Shown piece by piece: positions 62,597 to 64,000 of a stretch of DNA of 64,000 nucleotides. A program made the position numbers and the translations under genes. The notes under the pieces were generated by a model. The model was not told where the DNA came from. It saw nothing but the letters and a program-made list of their open reading frames with translations, and made no database searches. Source of the stretch: Collinsella sp. AF02-46-1 (GTDB taxonomy: Bacteria > Actinomycetota > Coriobacteriia > Coriobacteriales > Coriobacteriaceae); NCBI RefSeq assembly GCF_003465825.1, contig NZ_QSBV01000012.1, forward strand, positions 22,618 to 86,617. The letters are read 5' to 3'. How positions within the stretch are numbered: the stretch's first letter is position 1; every line of letters begins with the position of its first letter.

Positions 62597-63025
62597 CTGC
62601 TGTCGAGAACCGCTAAGACCACTAAGGGCTATGCCTATCTGGTGCAAATGGTCGGTTACTCCATTTGGCAGCGCGCCAACTTGCATCGTGCCAAAAGTGC
62701 CATTGTGAGCGAACACGATGTCACCGAAGGCATTGCGCTGGCAGAGGCTCGTTTTCACGATGTTGTTCACGAGCCCGCGATTTCTGGACTGGGACTTAAC
62801 GATATCAAATACCTTTTGGCGATGTGCGAGGATAAACAACAGTCCAAATCAGCCGAGATTGCTAAGCGCATGGGTAAAAAGACCAATGAGATCAGCTCTA
62901 TTAGGGCCAAATTGCTACAAAGAGAGGTTATTCAGGCACCACAGAGGGGCTACGTGCAGTTTGCCGTGCCGGACCTAGATATCTATCTGCGAGAGAATGC
63001 TGCGGAGATTCTCGAGCGGTTCTAA
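62597..63025 (+). pseudogene. C-terminal fragment of an AAA+ ATPase with winged-helix tail
   Basis: From just after a stop at 62594 the frame reads LLSRTAKTTKGYAYLVQMVG and onward to 63025, about 142 codons, with no start that fits. YLVQMVGYSIWQRA, DVTEGIALAEARF, GLNDIKYLLAM and KRMGKKTNEISSIRAKLLQR match the C-terminal lid and winged-helix region of COG1672/ORC-type ATPases. The P-loop half is absent, replaced by the end of the glycosyltransferase gene. A start at GTG 62642 would give a 127-residue protein, but I judge it a relic. Confidence 0.65.
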
Positions 63026-63077
63026 ATCGAGGCATGAATAGCCGCCGGTTAACTGCCTTTGTCGACTTGGCTCGCGT

Positions 63078-63121
63078 CCCCCCCAATCTAGTAGACTTTA
63101 AACCGTTGCTAGATTAGGGGG
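63078..63121. repeat. inverted repeat before the istB fragments
   Basis: cccccaatctag (63079-63091 region) and ctagattaggggg (63109-63121), one base bulged, around gtagactttaaaccgttg. It may be a terminator (gattttc follows) or a boundary of the mobile-element debris. Confidence 0.45.
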
Positions 63122-63134
63122 ATTTTCAATGAAA

Positions 63135-63513
63135 CGCTCCATGAAACTGGTTTCTGCGAGGACCTCGTGCTGGTGGGGGACGTCAGCACCGGCAAGACGC
63201 ACATGGCCTCGGCGCTGTGCATGCTGGCGTGCGAGCGGAGGATGGAGGCCCGCTTCTTCACCGCGTCATCGCTCGTCATGCGGCTGCGGCGCGCCCGCGA
63301 CGAGGGGCGCCTTGACCGTGAGGCCGCGCTCATCGGCTGCGCTAGGCTGCTCGTCATCGACGAGCTCGGCTTCCTGCCGCTGGATCTCGACGGCGCGCGC
63401 GCTCTTCTAGGTGTTCGCCGACGCCTACGAGCGGCAGTCGGTGGTCATCACCACGAACCTGGAGTTCAGCCGGTGGGGCGCGGTGTTCGGCGACGACCAG
63501 ATGGCGGCGGCCG
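63135..63513 (+). pseudogene. istB: istB ATPase fragment of an IS21-type element (N-terminus missing, frameshifted)
   Basis: The frame reads FCEDLVLVGDVSTGKTHMA, with a P-loop, then FFTASSLVMRLRRARDEG and LLVIDELGFLPLDLDGARALL (Walker B). A one-base shift then joins it to VFADAYERQSVVITTNLEFS and GAVFGDDQMAAAV in another frame, with an in-frame TAG at the joint. IstB is the helper ATPase of IS21 transposition. The first ~100 residues and the last part are missing. Not functional. Confidence 0.75.
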
Positions 63514-63803
63514 TGCGCATCGCCAGGGCCACGGCCATGTGGGTCTTGCCCCTGCCGGTCTTGCCGAAGAACACGAGGTCCTCGCGGGGGCCGACGAAGC
63601 CCAGCGAAAGCATGTCGTCGCGGCCCCAGCCCTCGGAGAACCGCACGTGCGACCAGTCGAACCCCTCGGCCGACTTGTGCACGGGGAGCCTCGCCTGCCT
63701 GAGCAGCCGTGCCCTCTTGGTCGCGTCCCTGTGCGCGAGCTCGGCCTCGAGCATGGCCCTGCAGCTCGCCACCTGCGTCCTCTATCTTGTCCACGTCGAT
63801 CAT
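63514..63803 (-). pseudogene. istB: second istB fragment, opposite orientation (C-terminus missing)
   Basis: The reverse strand starts MIDVDKIEDAG after AGGAGGGA. One base shift later it continues MASCRAMLEAELAHRDATKR, KSAEGFDWSHVRFSEGWGRD and VFFGKTGRGKTHMAVALAMR (P-loop), and then stops being IstB at the join near 63514. It therefore holds the part missing from the other fragment but on the opposite strand, so the two meet at an inversion or recombination joint. Confidence 0.75.
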
Positions 63804-63865
63804 TCCCTCCTGCCTTTGCTCGTTGCCGATACGACGCACCGACAACGTTAAGGCATGCGGTCTGG

Positions 63866-63926
63866 TCGGCGTGGCCGTGCTCAAAACCGAAAAACTATCG
63901 TGCTCAATTCTGAAAATCGGATGTGA
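63866..63926. mobile_element. candidate IS21-type terminal repeats
   Basis: Two imperfect direct repeats, cgtgctcaaaaccgaaaa and cgtgctcaattctgaaaa, 25 bp apart, 60-100 bp outside the start of the inverted istB fragment. IS21 elements carry multiple short terminal repeats, but no istA coding lies between here and that fragment, so the element would be deleted internally. Confidence 0.35.
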
Positions 63927-64000
63927 TCAAACCCGCAATCACGACGTTAACAAACACAAATGGTTGATTTCCGATCTCAGCCGAACACATTGAGCAAATA

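Noticed and set aside
63354..63884. 176-codon reverse-strand frame at the right end
   Set aside because: Arg/Gly-rich shadow of the istB fragment after a one-base shift; only its first ten codons belong to IstB.

Overview
The window looks like a chromosome segment of a Collinsella-type gut actinobacterium (class Coriobacteriia). It is GC-rich, and protein-level resemblance, the long actinobacterial Rho extension, a sufCBDSU operon with a CarD/Rrf2 complement, and the many short palindromic intergenic repeats all fit. The genus is inferred from gene content, because no 16S gene is present. Most of the window is ordinary chromosome: short operons and single genes separated by hairpin terminators.

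Layout. 1-10 kb: a partial M20 peptidase, a PD-(D/E)XK-like protein, serine biosynthesis (serC-serA), a cation/proton antiporter, an ApaH-like phosphatase and a polysaccharide flippase. 10-19 kb: pckA, a short structured leader or sRNA before a B3/B4 protein, MarR, DegV, an MGMT-domain protein, trpS, a WecA/TagO-type transferase, a candidate 6S RNA and a radical SAM activase. 19-29 kb: tRNA-Ala, a membrane-anchored coiled-coil protein, pncB, proB / S33 peptidase / proA, an HD protein, carD and argS. 29-37 kb: rho with a roughly 430-residue disordered extension, a disordered membrane protein, VanZ, a ROK fructokinase and an aminotransferase. 37-44 kb: tRNA-His and two identical tRNA-Lys genes followed by a duplicated tRNA tail, dinD, an FAD oxidoreductase, the GGGtGRT/NifU-like pair and a REP-associated transposase. 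44-50 kb: the complete suf operon, read leftward, with a divergent Rrf2 regulator and a MntA-HepT toxin-antitoxin pair directly behind that regulator. 50-63 kb: a secreted muramidase-like wall protein, an AAA-ATPase-like protein and a six-gene glycosyltransferase cluster. 63-64 kb: truncated remains of an AAA ATPase and of IS21-type istB genes.

How it works together. The suf genes form one leftward operon (four-base or shorter overlaps, or a 12-bp gap) with tandem operator-like palindromes in the divergent control region, so Fe-S biogenesis is probably under an IscR-like sensor. The GGGtGRT/NifU-like operon is a second Fe-S-associated locus of unknown role. The glycosyltransferases, with the WecA-type initiator and the flippase elsewhere in the window, are consistent with cell-wall polysaccharide assembly. 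Small mobile sequences recur: at least three families of intergenic palindromes, one of which shares an internal core in two copies. A RAYT-type transposase in the same window is a possible mobiliser, but its expected catalytic tyrosine is a serine.

I did not find a clearly new multi-gene defence system. The best candidates for undescribed biology are the GGGtGRT/NifU-like pair, the palindromic element family with its RAYT, the structured leader before the B3/B4 gene, and the coupling of a MntA-HepT pair to the suf regulator.
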